64,000 nt of DNA from Corynebacterium timonense (GCF_900105305.1 NZ_LT629765.1:1-64000), one strand, 5' to 3'; numbered from the stretch's first letter, positions 41,101 to 52,900 are shown. Numbers and translations: made by a program. The notes: a model not told the origin generated them from the letters alone.

Positions 41101-43999
41101 TGCCGCGACCCCCGAATCACCTCTACCGCAGAGCAAGACGTACACTTTCTCGCTGACGAACACGCAAACGTATCACGTCCCTGCGGAAGAGCTCTCCCTC
41201 GGCAGCGAATGCGTGCTCACTGAGGAGCCGGTGGACGACCTGCACCGGGTGAACTACAACGGCACCACCTACGAGATCAACCGCGAGGTCACCCTCGCGT
41301 CCGCGGACTCGGACAACATCGCGCTTGGGGTGCCGTTTACCGTGGGGGAGAGCACCGTGTTGGGCGTGTCGGCGGTATATAGCTACAAGCTCTCGACGGT
41401 GACCACCATCAAATCGGTGACCTTTGACCAGGCAACGGAGCAGTACATCTCCGAGGAACGCAAACAGGTGAAGCGGGAGCGCCAGTTTCCCATCACCCTG
41501 GCCTGCACCAACCCCGACGGCTCAGACGGGGTGAGGATTAGCACCACCATCATGAACGGCCAGCGGCTCAGCCAGGGTGGTATCCCGGAGGGCGCGGAAT
41601 GCGTCGGATCCGAGGGCGCAACGACCACGGCGGTGGGCATCGAGCTGCGCACACGCATTGGTCTGAACACGGACGAGGGAGCCACCGTAAGTGAAGGCAA
41701 CAGCATCACTTTCACAGCCCGGGCCGGAGACGACCTCATCCAGCTGGAAAACAACTACGCCCGCCGACTGACAGACATCACGCTGGAAAAGATCGCGGTC
41801 CTGCCCGGCGACGTGCGTGGCCACTACGCCGACTCGGGGCAGGACCTGCAGCAGCAGCTTCACGAGCATTCGTTCGACCTTGTGTGCAGGGACCCATATA
41901 CGGGTGACACTGCGGACTTGCACACCGCGACCCAGCCCATCAAAGGCGAGGGCACGACGACCTTCACCGGGGTGCCCGTGGGGGCCGACTGCTTCCTCAG
42001 CGGCGACAAGTTCGGCCCTCTCCACCTCACCATGAAAGAAGGCGATCAGAACCTCGAGGCGTACCTGCGCCCCGAGGAGGTCGATTGGGTGGTTGACCGC
42101 GCCGGCGGCAATGTCACGCGCGACGTCGATCTGGATGACGGTATCACGCAGTCCCCGCTCATCCAGACCACCGACCGCGCAGCCGACAACCACGTCACAC
42201 TGACCAACCGATACGGCTACGAATACTCCACGGTGCGGCTTGACAAGACGGTCAAGGCCAGCGAGGAAGACCTCGCGTTGCTGAGCCAGGACTCCCGGTT
42301 CTACTTCGCGGCGCAGTGCAGGGCGATCGGCTACCGCACGGACACCATCGGCGTCGGCGACGCCGTCATCCCCGGCTCGCTTGGCCGTGGCGACTTCGAC
42401 GCCTCAGGGAGGTACTCGAGCCCGGCCGCCGAGGTTCCGGCCGGTTCGCTGTGTACGTTCCAGGAGGCCACCGTCGTGGGGCTACCGCCGGAGCTGAAAC
42501 TGACGGTGACCTCGGGCTCCAACGAGGACGTCGAGCCGAAGCGCCCGAGGGTGGCCACCGGCCGCGCGCCCGCCCCAGGAGCGTCGGAGCCGACGGTCTT
42601 CACGTTCACCAACACCTTTGAGCGCCGCACGAGCCCCGTCGGCCTCATCCTGCGCCAAAGCGGATACCTCGTGGGCGCCGCGCCGGAAGGCTACACCGCC
42701 GCAGTCACCTGCGGTGCGGAGGAGACGCGCAGGACCTACCCGCTGGAATCCGTCATCGAGGGCGTGTTGCCCACCACCGACGGCACCGTCCTCGCCGACA
42801 CAACCCTCGCCTTGCCCGTCGGCGTCGAATGCCACATCACCTTCGAGAACAGCCCCGCGCTCGCCGCGCGCGGCGAAGTGGAAGTGGTGCGCGGGGATCG
42901 CCGTCCGTACTTGCGATTCGCCTCGTGGAACGGCACCACGTACTCGGGCTCCTCCACGCCGCTTGTCGACGTCCCAATCGACGACGTCCCCGCCAAAACC
43001 TACGACACCACGTTCACTGTCCCCGGGGACGCCCCGAGCACAAGCACCACCTTTGTCGTGGGAGCCGAGTTCCATCACCCGCGAGCGACCTACGACGTGC
43101 GCTTTACCAAGGAGTCCGTCGGCGCGGAAGGCGAGGGCATGACATTCGCGTTCCGCCACGCCTGTGACGCCGAGGAGGAGGAGTTCACGCTCAAGGCGGG
43201 CCGCAGCTTCCTCATCAGGGATGTGCCCGTCAACCGGCCCTGCGTCGTGACGGAGGTGGACAACGGAAACCACAACGTCGACCCTGCGCTCAGCATCGAC
43301 GACATGGGGGCCCGGATTGGCGGGAGTAGCGCCGACCCCGAGAACCGGCGTGTCGTGTTCACGCCGCTGGCCGCGAATGCCAACGACACGTCGCGCGCCG
43401 GCGCCGACTGGGCGGTGTCCGTGCTCAACAGCTTCCCCGGTATCGCGGTGACCAAAAAGATCCCGGGCACTCCTGTCAGCGCCGTCACAGGAGCGGTCGC
43501 TGACCGGGCGATCCTCGCCGACGACGCCACCAGCTTCACGGTGACCTACACCGTGGCCAACACGGGCGTCTTCGACGCCGAGCTGGCCGCCATCGCAGAC
43601 CCCTCCCTCGCGGGCTACACCGTGGCTTCTGACACAGGGTCCGCGCTCGTCGGCGCAGAGGGCGCCATCCCGGCCGAGGTGTGCCCGTTGACGACCATCG
43701 CGCCGAACGAGACCTATACCTGCACGTTCAGCGTGGACATATCCGCCGAGCCAACAGATAGGACATTTTCCTACTACGGCGAGGTCGGCGTCGCCGCGTA
43801 CTCGAACGGGCAGAAGGTCGTGGCCACCGACGGTTACGGCGCGTTGCGCTTGACGGGCATCCTCGGCGGCCTCCTCCCTGATACGGGCATGCAGACCCTC
43901 GCCTGGCTGCTGGGTATCGGCCTGCTCCTCTTTGGCTACGGCGCCTGGCGCTTCCTGCGCCGCGACGAGGTGAAAGGAGGCTCCCATGCGATGCGTTAA
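38139..43999 (+). pseudogene. Giant LPDTG surface adhesin / pilus tip protein, frameshifted at a G5 tract
   Basis: The first frame from ATG 38139 has a signal peptide (LAAAFIVALAVVALPIPPP, cleavage near AQAQT) and about 200 residues. At GGGGG (38736-38740) the frame is lost. The next frame continues sensibly (SNGPYMRITPNGYQ) to 43999. One extra G would give one protein of about 1953 residues. The long part has roughly ten repeats of about 110-130 residues resembling DUF5979/collagen-binding B-like units, each with paired cysteines and ends like VVNTYDYKLGTV or LTNRYGYEYSTV. The tail is LLPDTG, a hydrophobic helix and RRDE, a sortase sorting signal. First in the cluster, largest and non-backbone, it fits the tip adhesin of the pilus. 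As it stands only fragments could be made, unless the break is a sequencing error or phase switch. Confidence 0.8.
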
Positions 44000-44128
44000 G
44001 CTGGCCCGCTACCTGCGCCGACTGTACGGGGTCTCGTAACACACCGCCATGACACCCCGACAGATAAACGTCCCCGCCCGCCCTCCCCGCCCCGCCGCTT
44101 TCAGCGCCTTCCAGAAAAGGAACCACAC

Positions 44129-45631
44129 ATGTCCCGCATGACCCAGAAGACCCTGGCCCTCGCGGCCGCGGCCGCCGTGGCCACTGCCGCCCCGCTCGCC
44201 ATCGCCCAGGAGACCACCCCCGCCCCGTCGCAGGTCGCGCCGGGCGTGAACCCCAACGCCGATGTCAGCCTGACCATTGACAAGCGCCTCGGCGAGGTCG
44301 GCTCAACTACGCCGCTCGAAGGCTCCTCGTTCCGCGTCGAGCGCGTCCAGATGAACAACCCGCTCACCACCGCAGCAGGCTGGCAGGAAGCCTCCGAGAT
44401 CGCTGCTGCTGGTGCCGCGAATGCCCCCGTCACCGGTGACGAGGTGACCAAGCAAACCGGCCAAGACGGCAGGGCCGTGTTCGACGAGCTCACCGTGGGC
44501 CTGTACCGCGTCACCGAACTACAAAACGGCAACTACACCGTCGCCGCCCCCTTCCTGGTCACCCTGCCGCTGCTGGAAAACGGCACGCTCAATTACACGC
44601 CGACGATCTCGCCGAAGAACCAGCTCCTCGAGCCCACTAAATCCGCGGAGGACACCAATGTCACCGTCGGCGAGGACATCGTCTACACCATCCACGCCCC
44701 CGTGCCCGCCGGCGACGTCCTGCGCGACGGCACCCGCACGATCAACCAGTTCCGCATCGAAGACACCCTCCAGGCGGAACTGACGTACAACGCGATCCAG
44801 CCGGCGCGCGTGACCGTCACCGGCGGCCCCGACGGCGCCACCCTGGAACCCGCGCACTACACCGTCACGTGGGATGACGCGGCCAACACGCTGACGGTTA
44901 ACTTCACCGCCGAGGGGCGCCAGCAGCTCGCTACATGGCGCGCGACTCACCCAGGCCTCGCCGTGGAAGTCGAGTTCAACGCCACCGTGACCCAGATCCC
45001 CGCCAACGGCCGTGTGAGCAACACGGCGCAGGTGTACATCCCCAACGCCGAGGACCCGCTGGACACGACACCGGCGACGGAGGACGACGGCCAGGGCAGC
45101 GAGGTGATCACCCAGTACGTCAACGTCGCTGTGAGCAAGACCGTCAACGGCGAAAATGTCGATGGCGAGGCGACCGGTGCGGGCGCGGTGTTCAACGTCT
45201 ACGAGTGCACCAGCCAGGACAACGGTGGTTACGTCGTTGCCGAAGGCGCGCAGCCGCTGGTGGGCACCAACCAGGAAGGCACCGCACCGGCCAGCGCGGA
45301 CCTCGAGGCCGCCGGCGGCAGTGCTGCGGCGCCGGCTGTGGCCGCCGGATACGCCCTGCAGTTCGACCCGGAGAAGCAGTACTGCGCGGTCGAGACCACT
45401 CCGCCTAGCGGCTACCTGCTCAACCCGGATCCCACCCCGCTTAACCTCAACCCGGCGCCCACGCCGGAAGGTCAGCGCCCCCTGTACACCGCCACCGTCA
45501 ACAACGTGCGCGACACCATCATCGGCCGCCTCCCGGCGACCGGTGAACGCACCATGATCATCCTGCTCGCCCTCGGCCTCGTGCTCTTCGTCGCCGGCGC
45601 CGCGTACCAGCTGCGCCGCAAGAACAACTAG
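44129..45631 (+). CDS. SpaH/EbpB-type major (backbone) pilin
   Basis: The product has 500 residues, preceded by AAAAGGA. The signal peptide is cleaved after AIA. The pilin-motif lysine is likely K163 in YTPTISPKN. A prealbumin-like domain follows (TKSAEDTNVTVGEDIVYTIH), then a C-terminal domain with an E-box, YCAVETTPPSGY. The sorting signal LPATGE, a helix (IILLALGLVLFVAGAA) and RRKNN close it. Class C sortase links K163 of one subunit to LPAT of the next to build the shaft. It stands between the tip adhesin and the minor pilin in one operon-like row. Confidence 0.9.
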   Translation: MSRMTQKTLALAAAAAVATAAPLAIAQETTPAPSQVAPGVNPNADVSLTIDKRLGEVGSTTPLEGSSFRVERVQMNNPLTTAAGWQEASEIAAAGAANAPVTGDEVTKQTGQDGRAVFDELTVGLYRVTELQNGNYTVAAPFLVTLPLLENGTLNYTPTISPKNQLLEPTKSAEDTNVTVGEDIVYTIHAPVPAGDVLRDGTRTINQFRIEDTLQAELTYNAIQPARVTVTGGPDGATLEPAHYTVTWDDAANTLTVNFTAEGRQQLATWRATHPGLAVEVEFNATVTQIPANGRVSNTAQVYIPNAEDPLDTTPATEDDGQGSEVITQYVNVAVSKTVNGENVDGEATGAGAVFNVYECTSQDNGGYVVAEGAQPLVGTNQEGTAPASADLEAAGGSAAAPAVAAGYALQFDPEKQYCAVETTPPSGYLLNPDPTPLNLNPAPTPEGQRPLYTATVNNVRDTIIGRLPATGERTMIILLALGLVLFVAGAAYQLRRKNN

Positions 45632-45657
45632 GCCACGAACGACTGAGGACACCCCCG

Positions 45658-47040
45658 ATGAACCCACGCGGACACCTGCTGAGCGCGGCAGCGGCGATGC
45701 TCGTCGCGCTCGCCGCGCCCGTTGCGCTGCCCGCCACGGTGCCGACCCCGGTGCCGGCCGCGTACACGCAGGAATCTGGAACGGTCGTGATCGACCTCGT
45801 GGAGTCTGTGGGGGCGGACTGGTTCGAGCGGATCGGCGACAGGGAGGTTGTCCTGCGCCGCGTCGAGGGCATCGACCCCACGACGGCCGCCGGGCAGGAG
45901 CAGCTCAGCCAGCTTGATATCCCCGCCCGTGTGCGTGCTGGTGAGACGTTCCCCGAGGTCGCGCGCGCCACCACCTCGGATGGCCGGGCCCGGTTCACTG
46001 GAGTGGGACATGGGGTGTATCTCGTCGAGGTGCGAGACAACCCCGGCACGCGCGACGCGCGGGTGTCGTACTCGCCCGCGGTCGTCGTCCTCGCCCCGGG
46101 GGCGCAATCGCGCACGGTGGTGCCGAAGGCGCAGGTTCTCGGAGCCGTGTCCACCCCGCGGACACGGTGTACGACCCCCGCGTGGTTCGACGCGGCCGCG
46201 CCGGATACCCCCGTCGAGTACACCTACGTTTTCAACGCTCCGAACCCGAGCACCGACGGCACCCTTGCGACCTACGAGGTGACCCTGGAGTTCTCCGTCG
46301 GCCACACGCTGCGGTGGTTGAACTCTACCGACCCCGACGTCTTCGCCGCCGCCTCCCAGCGCCAGGGCGCGCCGGCCGCGTTGACTCGCCCGGAGCTTCG
46401 GATGCTCGGCGCTGGCGTGGAACGGACGCTCGATGAGGGCACGGACTACACGGTCGAACGCGGCGGTGACGGCACCGTGACGTTTACTCTGACGGAGTCC
46501 GCTCGCCGCGCTCTCGCGCAGGCACGCCAGGCTGACACCGCGACACGCATTGAGGTTCGCGTGCCAACGCGCGTCAACGCGAAAGGCCCGTGGGGCACCG
46601 TGAAGCGGGGCGAGGTCCTGGGAACCCTGGAGACGACGGCGACGTTGCGTACCGACGGCATGGACGCTCTGCGCAGCCCCGTCGAGGTCGCGCACACCAG
46701 CCACGTGAACGTGGTCAGCCGCGCCGCGTGCTTTGGCCGCGACGGCGATGGCTCCACTGGCGACGGTTCCCCGGGCGCTGAGCCGGGTCAGGAGCCGGGT
46801 CAGGGGCCCGGCGCCGGTTCTGGGCCCGGTGCCGGTTCCGGGGAGGCGCCCGGGCGTGGCGCGAACGACAGCGGGGGAGCAACCGCTGGTGAGCAGCCCG
46901 GCGCGGGGCAGGGCAGGCGCGCTGGGTTGGCGTCGACAGGCGCGGGCGTGCTCGGCGTCGTCGCGCTCACCGTCGCGCTGATTGCGGCGGGCCTCGTGCT
47001 GCGCCGCCGCGGCAGCGGAAACGGGGTTGGCGAGGAGTGA
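45658..47040 (+). CDS. Minor (basal) pilin with LASTG sorting signal
   Basis: The product has 460 residues with a signal peptide of about 36. The N-terminal domain shows VVIDLVESVGADWFERIGDR and GVGHGVYLVEVRDNP, typical of SpaB/FimB-like pilins. A second domain with VEYTYVFNAPNPS follows, then a Gly/Pro/Ser-rich stalk (about 375-425). The end is LASTGAG, a helix and RRRGS. LASTG instead of LPXTG may bias recognition toward another sortase, fitting a base pilin that is finally attached to peptidoglycan. It overlaps the sortase gene by 4 bp (GTGA). Confidence 0.85.
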   Translation: MNPRGHLLSAAAAMLVALAAPVALPATVPTPVPAAYTQESGTVVIDLVESVGADWFERIGDREVVLRRVEGIDPTTAAGQEQLSQLDIPARVRAGETFPEVARATTSDGRARFTGVGHGVYLVEVRDNPGTRDARVSYSPAVVVLAPGAQSRTVVPKAQVLGAVSTPRTRCTTPAWFDAAAPDTPVEYTYVFNAPNPSTDGTLATYEVTLEFSVGHTLRWLNSTDPDVFAAASQRQGAPAALTRPELRMLGAGVERTLDEGTDYTVERGGDGTVTFTLTESARRALAQARQADTATRIEVRVPTRVNAKGPWGTVKRGEVLGTLETTATLRTDGMDALRSPVEVAHTSHVNVVSRAACFGRDGDGSTGDGSPGAEPGQEPGQGPGAGSGPGAGSGEAPGRGANDSGGATAGEQPGAGQGRRAGLASTGAGVLGVVALTVALIAAGLVLRRRGSGNGVGEE

Positions 47041-47885
47041 AAACGTCTGAAAAGCGCGGCAATGTTGTCTCGCTCATCGTCCTGCTGCTCGGGGCGGCGC
47101 TGCTGCTGTACCCGGTGGTGTCGACGCTGGCGAACCACTACAGCATGATCCGCCAGAACGAGGCGTACTCGGGCGCTATGACCTCCCTCAGCGACGAAGC
47201 GCGCGCCGAACAGCTTCGCCGAGCGCACGAGTACAATGAGTGGCTGCTGGCCACCGGCCCCCACGCCCGCGCCCCGATCCCGGGAGACGACGGCTTTGAC
47301 TACTACATGTCGCAGTTGACCCTGCCCGAGAACTTCTCCACCATCGCGCGCGTGCGCATTCCCGCGATCAACGTCGATCTGTCCGTTGTGCACACCACGG
47401 ATCCGAAGGTGCTCTACGACTCGGCGGGCCACATGTACGGCTCGACCCTCCCCGTCGGTGGCGATGGCACCAACGCCGTCATCTCCGCGCACACCGGCAT
47501 GGTCAACGCCGCGATGTTTGACCAGCTGCCCCTCCTCAAAGAGGGCGAGGACATCTACATTGACGTCATGGGCGAGCGTCTGCGCTACCGCATGGTGGGG
47601 CGCGAGGTGGTCAAACCGGAAAACTACGAGGCCGTCACCTACGAGCCCGGCAAAGATAAACTCACCCTCATCACGTGTACCCCCTACGGGCTCAACACCG
47701 ACAGGCTCCTCGTCCACGCCGAGCGCGCCCCGCTCGACCCGGGGGCGGCCGAGCCCGCTGTAAGCGGGTGGGCGTGGTCGTGGTGGATGGTCGCCGTGTG
47801 CGTGCTGGTATTTACCGTCCTGGGGCTCATCCTGTGGCGCGAGCTGCGCAGGCGGCAGCGCGCAACGAAGGTTGCTGCGAGCTAG
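47037..47885 (+). CDS. srtC: Class C (pilin-polymerising) sortase
   Basis: The product has 282 residues from a GTG overlapping the previous stop. It has an N-terminal helix (VVSLIVLLLGAALLLYPVV) and catalytic H152 in ISAHTG. C214 in TLITCTPYGLNTDRLLV and R223 follow. A second C-terminal helix (WWMVAVCVLVFTVLGLILW) and a basic tail close it. TLITCTPYG with a C-terminal membrane segment is the class C hallmark. It would polymerise the three upstream pilins. The 3' end overlaps the convergent potassium-channel regulator gene by 4 bp. Confidence 0.93.
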   Translation: MKTSEKRGNVVSLIVLLLGAALLLYPVVSTLANHYSMIRQNEAYSGAMTSLSDEARAEQLRRAHEYNEWLLATGPHARAPIPGDDGFDYYMSQLTLPENFSTIARVRIPAINVDLSVVHTTDPKVLYDSAGHMYGSTLPVGGDGTNAVISAHTGMVNAAMFDQLPLLKEGEDIYIDVMGERLRYRMVGREVVKPENYEAVTYEPGKDKLTLITCTPYGLNTDRLLVHAERAPLDPGAAEPAVSGWAWSWWMVAVCVLVFTVLGLILWRELRRRQRATKVAAS

Positions 47886-48574
47886 AGCCGCGAGAAGCGC
47901 TCCAAATCATCCGGCGCGCCCGCCAGCACCACCAGGTCCGTGGGGGTAAGGCGCGCGCCCGGGTACACCGGCTGCCACGCGCCGGCGGAGGTGCGCGCCG
48001 AGACGACCTGGATGTGGTGTGTGCGCCAGAGGGCGGTGGGGTCGAGGGGGGCGTCGAGAAGCGTGCGCGGCGGCACCATCTTGATCACGCCGTAGTTGTC
48101 CGCGAGCTCCGCGAAGTCCTGGAAGCGGCCGCCGAGCAGATGCGCGACGCGCCGGCCCGTGTCGTGCTCCGGGCGCACGACGTGGTGGACCCCGAGCTGG
48201 CGCAGGATGCGGGCGTGGGACTCCGAGTCCGCCTTCGCCCAGATGTCGGCGACGCCCAGCTCGACGAGGTTAGAGGCGGTGAGGATGGACGCCTCGAGCG
48301 CCGAGCCGATGCCCAGGACCACGCGGCCCATCTCCGGGATGCCCAGCTGGCGCAGCGCCTCGGCGTCGGTGGTGTCGGCGACGAGGGCGTCGCTTAGCCC
48401 CTGCGAGTACTCGCGCGCGACCCGCTCGTCGGCGTCGATGCCTAAGACCTCCACCCCGCAGCGGGTGAGCTCGTAGGCGAGGGAGCCGCCGAAGCGGCCG
48501 AGCCCGATGACGACAACCGGGGGAATATCAATTTTCTGCCTGCCGCGCAGGAGCGCGCCGGGGAAGTTAGCCAA
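47882..48574 (-). CDS. Potassium uptake regulatory protein TrkA/KtrA (RCK domains)
   Basis: The product has 230 residues. The N-terminal Rossmann NAD-binding part is VVVIGLGRFGGSLAYELTRC (GXGXXG) with D at the end of strand two in VLGIDADER. A C-terminal RCK_C region (DLVVLAGAPDDLERF) completes it. It gates the TrkH/KtrB channel next to it, overlapping that gene by 8 bp. A single RCK unit of this length fits KtrA better than the double-length enteric TrkA. Confidence 0.88.
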   Translation of the reverse strand: MANFPGALLRGRQKIDIPPVVVIGLGRFGGSLAYELTRCGVEVLGIDADERVAREYSQGLSDALVADTTDAEALRQLGIPEMGRVVLGIGSALEASILTASNLVELGVADIWAKADSESHARILRQLGVHHVVRPEHDTGRRVAHLLGGRFQDFAELADNYGVIKMVPPRTLLDAPLDPTALWRTHHIQVVSARTSAGAWQPVYPGARLTPTDLVVLAGAPDDLERFSRL

Positions 48575-49910
48575 TGAACGGCCTTTCTTTCGGATAGTCG
48601 AACCTGCGGGCCACGTTATGCGCGGCGAGCGCCGCGACGAGCGTGAACGGCCCGACGCGCCCGAGAAACATCAACACGCACAGTACACACTGCGAGGCGG
48701 CGCTGAGCTGCGCCGTGATCCCGGTGGACAACCCCACCGTGGCAAAGGCCGACACCACCTCGAACGCGACCTGGTCGGCGGTGAACTCCGGGTCGAACAC
48801 CCGCAGCGCAGCCACCCCAAGGGCCACGGCAGCTAGGCCCGCGGCGGCCACCGTCAGCGCCTGCCGCACGGCGGACGCGGGCACGCTCCGCTTAGCGACG
48901 ACAGTCTCGCCCCTGCCCCGGAACTCCGCGAACATCGCCCCCAGCAGCACAATCGCTGTGGTGATCTTGATACCGCCCGCCGTGCCCGCCGACCCGCCGC
49001 CGATAAACATGTAGATGTCCGTGAGCATCAGCGTGATCGGGTGCGCCTGCCCGTAGTCCACAGAGTTGAACCCCGCGGTGCGCGGCGTGACGCCGCTGAA
49101 GAACGCGTTGAGCAGCTTCACGCCCAGCGGCATGTCGGCCAGCACCCCGCGCCACTCGCTCAGCGCCACCAGCGCCGTCGCCGACACGACGAGCACGAGG
49201 GTGCCCACGAGCGTGATCCGGGTGGTCACCGACAGCCGCCGAGGCCCGTGGACGGCGCGGGAATACAGCTCCGACAACACCGGGAAACCCAGGCCGCCGA
49301 TCATGAGCGCGCCCGCCAGCGGCAGCAGCACCCAGGCGTCCGTGTTGTACGACACCAGGCTGTCGGACCGCAGGCCAAATCCCGCGTTATTGAACGCCGA
49401 CACGGCGTGGAAAACGCCCTCCCACGCCGCGCGCAGGGCGGGCATGTCGTAGGTGATGGCAAAGCGCAGCCCGAGGGTCACCGCCACCACGGCTTCGCAC
49501 GCGGCGGTCAGGACCAACGTGGCCACCAGCGTCGCGCGCACCCCCTCCCCGGAGATCGGCCGGCCTTCCGCCGCCGTCGAGCGCCGCGACCGCAGGCTCA
49601 CCCGGCCGGTGATGAGCATGCCGGTGAGCGTGGCCACGCTCATAATGCCGAAGCCGCCCACCTGAATCAGGCACAGCACAATCAGCTGGCCCCACACACT
49701 CCAGTGGCTGCCCGTGTCCACCACGACGAGGCCGGTCAGCGTCGTCGCCGACGTCGCCGTAAACAGCGCCGGCAGCGGCGCCGTCGCCTGCCCATCCGCC
49801 GAAGAAAAGGGCAGGCACAGCAGCACCGTGCCCACCAGAATCAACGCGAGGAACCCCGCCGTCGTCAACCGCGCCGGGCCCAGCCTGCGCGGAAAGGATT
49901 TCTGTTCCAC
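48567..49910 (-). CDS. Potassium transporter TrkH/KtrB family
   Basis: The product has 447 residues and about ten helices. The four selectivity-filter loops are visible: TSATTLTGLVVVD, SAFNNAGFGLRSD, TPRTAGFNSVD and FATVGLSTGITA. The gene is followed by the RCK regulator with 8-bp overlap, so together they form a K+ (possibly Na+-coupled) uptake system in the inner membrane. Confidence 0.9.
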   Translation of the reverse strand: MEQKSFPRRLGPARLTTAGFLALILVGTVLLCLPFSSADGQATAPLPALFTATSATTLTGLVVVDTGSHWSVWGQLIVLCLIQVGGFGIMSVATLTGMLITGRVSLRSRRSTAAEGRPISGEGVRATLVATLVLTAACEAVVAVTLGLRFAITYDMPALRAAWEGVFHAVSAFNNAGFGLRSDSLVSYNTDAWVLLPLAGALMIGGLGFPVLSELYSRAVHGPRRLSVTTRITLVGTLVLVVSATALVALSEWRGVLADMPLGVKLLNAFFSGVTPRTAGFNSVDYGQAHPITLMLTDIYMFIGGGSAGTAGGIKITTAIVLLGAMFAEFRGRGETVVAKRSVPASAVRQALTVAAAGLAAVALGVAALRVFDPEFTADQVAFEVVSAFATVGLSTGITAQLSAASQCVLCVLMFLGRVGPFTLVAALAAHNVARRFDYPKERPFIG

Positions 49911-49962
49911 CGGCGGGATATTAGCGCAGGGGAGAGGATGTGGGGAGTGGGTGGTTCTGCGC

Positions 49963-52900
49963 CTACACCGGCTCGATGGGGTTGCCCTGCCACTGCGTGC
50001 CCGCGGGGACCTGGTCGCCGCGCATGAGCAGGGAGCCGGGGCGCACGGTGGCGCCGGCGCCGATCGTGGAGGCGGGCAGGGCGACGGAGTGCGCCGCGAG
50101 CGTGGCGCCCTCGGCGACGGTGACGGTGTCGAGGCTCATGACGCGGTCCTGGAACAGGTGCGTCTGCACGACGGTGCCGGGGCCGACGCTGGCGCCGGCA
50201 CCGACGCTGCAGAGGTCGGTTTCCGGGAACCAGTAGGACTCGATCCACGCGCCGCGGCCGACGCGGACGCCGAGGGCGCGCAGGGCCATGTTCATCTCGC
50301 CGGTGCCGTAGGCGTGGTTGAAAAACCACGGCGCGGCGACGAGCTCAATGAACTGGTCTTGGAGCTCGTTGAGCCAGACGAACCAGCTGTAGAGGGGGTG
50401 ATCGCCGGGCCGGTGCGCGCCCACGCACACCCACTTGGCCACGCACGCCATGGCGACGGCGGCGGCGCCGCACGCCATGAAGATGAGGCCGCCGAGGGCG
50501 TACGCCCAGAAACCGAGGTGGACCAGCGCGTAGTACACTCCGACGAGGAAGGCCGCGACGATCATGGCGTGGCCCATGGGGGCGAGCAGGCGCATCGTCT
50601 CCACGACGCCGCGCTTGCGTTTCACGCTCGCGCTCGGCCGGTACGTCAGCGCCTCGCCGCCGTCGGCTTCGACCTCGACGCGGCGCATCCGCTCGGGCGG
50701 AGAGCCCCACCAGTTCGAGCCGGCCTTTGACTTCTTCGGTGCCGACGACAGCACCGCCACCAGCGAGTTCTTGGCCAGTTTGCGGCCCGGGCCGGTGATG
50801 CCGGAGTTGCCCACGAAGGCGCGCTTGCCCACGGTGGTTTCGGCGGTGCGCACCCAGCCGTGGCCGAGCTCGTAGGTGCCCACGAGGGTGTCGTCGGCGA
50901 GGAAGGCGCCGTCCTTCACAGTGGTCAGGACGGGCACCATGACGGCGGTGGAGATCTCTACGTCGCGCCCGACCGTGGCGCCGAGGGAGCGCAGCCACGC
51001 GGGCGTCAGGGCGCCGGCGTAGAGGGGGAAGAGGCGCGTTCGGGCGTCGTCAAGCAAGCGCGTGATGGTCCACAGCTTCCAACCCTGGACGGAGCGCACG
51101 GGGGCGACGCCGGGGTGGATGCCGCGCGAGAGCACGCGCACGCCACACCACGTGAATACTATCGACGCCCCGAGGCAGACCACCCCTCCCACCGGCGCGA
51201 ACAGGAGCGCACCGACGGCCGGGTGCCCGCCCGTGACGGCGATGAGCGCGAGCACGGCCGCGACGCCGAGGGCGCCGGCGGCGACGGGCAGCAGCGCCAA
51301 GCCGAGCGCCGTGAGGCCGTAGGCCCACACCCACCAGGGGCGCCGCGAGGGCCGGTGGTCGGGGAAGCGGTGCTTCGAGCGGCCCACCTTGCGCGCGGGC
51401 GAGCCGGCCCAACGCGCGTTCTTCTTCACCGGCTTGTCGCCGGTGACGGTCGAGGCGGCCTCGACGTGCGCGCCGACGTGGATGCGCGTGCCCGGCAGCA
51501 GCGTCGAGCGCGCCCCGACGCGCGCGTCGGCGCCGATGGAGATCGCCCCGACGCGCAGGGTGTCGCCGTCGAGCCAGTAGCCGGACAGGTCCACCTCCGG
51601 CTCGATGGCCGCCCCCGCGCCGAGGGTGAGCAGGCCGGTCGTCGGCGGCAGCGTGTGCACGTCGACGCCCCGGCCCACGGTCGCGCCGAGCAGGCGCGCC
51701 ACGTACGCCACCCACGTCGAGCCCGAAATGCTGAGCGCGCCGGAGGCCTGGATCCAGCGCTCGGCGGCCCACAGGCGCATGTGCGTCACGCCGCCGCGCG
51801 GGTAGTCTCCCGGGGCGATGCGCCCGCGGATCAGCCTCGCGCCGAGCGGGCCGATGTGCAGGCGCCCCAGCGGGGTGCACAGCACGACGAAGGCCACGGC
51901 GAGGGCAACCCAATCGAGGCGGAGCCACCCCAGCGCCGTGGCCACGATCGCCCACCACGTGACGTAGGTGGCGGCCTGCAGCGTCATCACCGGCACCTGG
52001 ATGAGGGTCTGCGCGAGGCGGGTGCCCGCGCCGACGGGGGCGACGCGGCGCTCCCGGGCGGTCTGCGCCGGGGCGCCGAGCGAATCGATGAAGGTGGCCA
52101 GCGCCTCGAGGCGGGGGTGGTCGTAGAGGTCGCGCACCGCGATGGTGGGTACGCGCTCGCGCAGCCGCGCCACCAGCGTGGCGGCGGCGAGCGAGGAACC
52201 GCCGAGGGCGAAGAAGTCGGCGTCGCGCGACTCCACCGGCATGCCCAGCACGTCGAGCCACACCCCGGCCAGCCAGGCCTCGGTCTCCGTCATGCCGGCG
52301 ACCTCGGCGGAGGCGGGCAGCGGCCACGGCAGGGCCTTCTTGTCCACCTTGCCGGAGGTGCGGACGGGCAGCTCCTCCATCACGTGCAGGCGCGGCACGA
52401 GGGCCGCGGGCATGAGCTCGGCCAAGCGCTCGCGGGCGGCGGCGACGTCCCACGCGCGGGCGGGGTCGTCGAGGCTGACGTAGCCCACGAGGACCTTGTC
52501 GCCGGCGCCGGTGGTCTGCACCGCCACGGCGGAGTTGTACACGCCGTCGAGGGCGGCCACGTTGGCCTCCACCTCGCCGAGCTCGATGCGCCGCCCGCCG
52601 ATTTTCACCTGGTCGTCGGCGCGGCCGATGAAGGCCAGGCCGGCCTCGGTGACGCGGACGTTGTCGCCGGTGCGGTAAGCGCGCTCCCAGTCGCCCAGCG
52701 GGGCGTACTTCTCGGCGTCCTTCGCCGGGTCAAGGTAGCGGGCCAGGCCGACGCCGCCGATGACCAGCTCGGTGCCGTCGACGGCGAGGTCCCAGCCGTC
52801 TAGCGCCCAGCCGATGGTGACGGGCTCGCCCGGACGCAGCCGCGCCGCCGAGGCCACGACGGTCGCCTCGGTCGGCCCGTAGGTGTTCCACATCTCGCGC

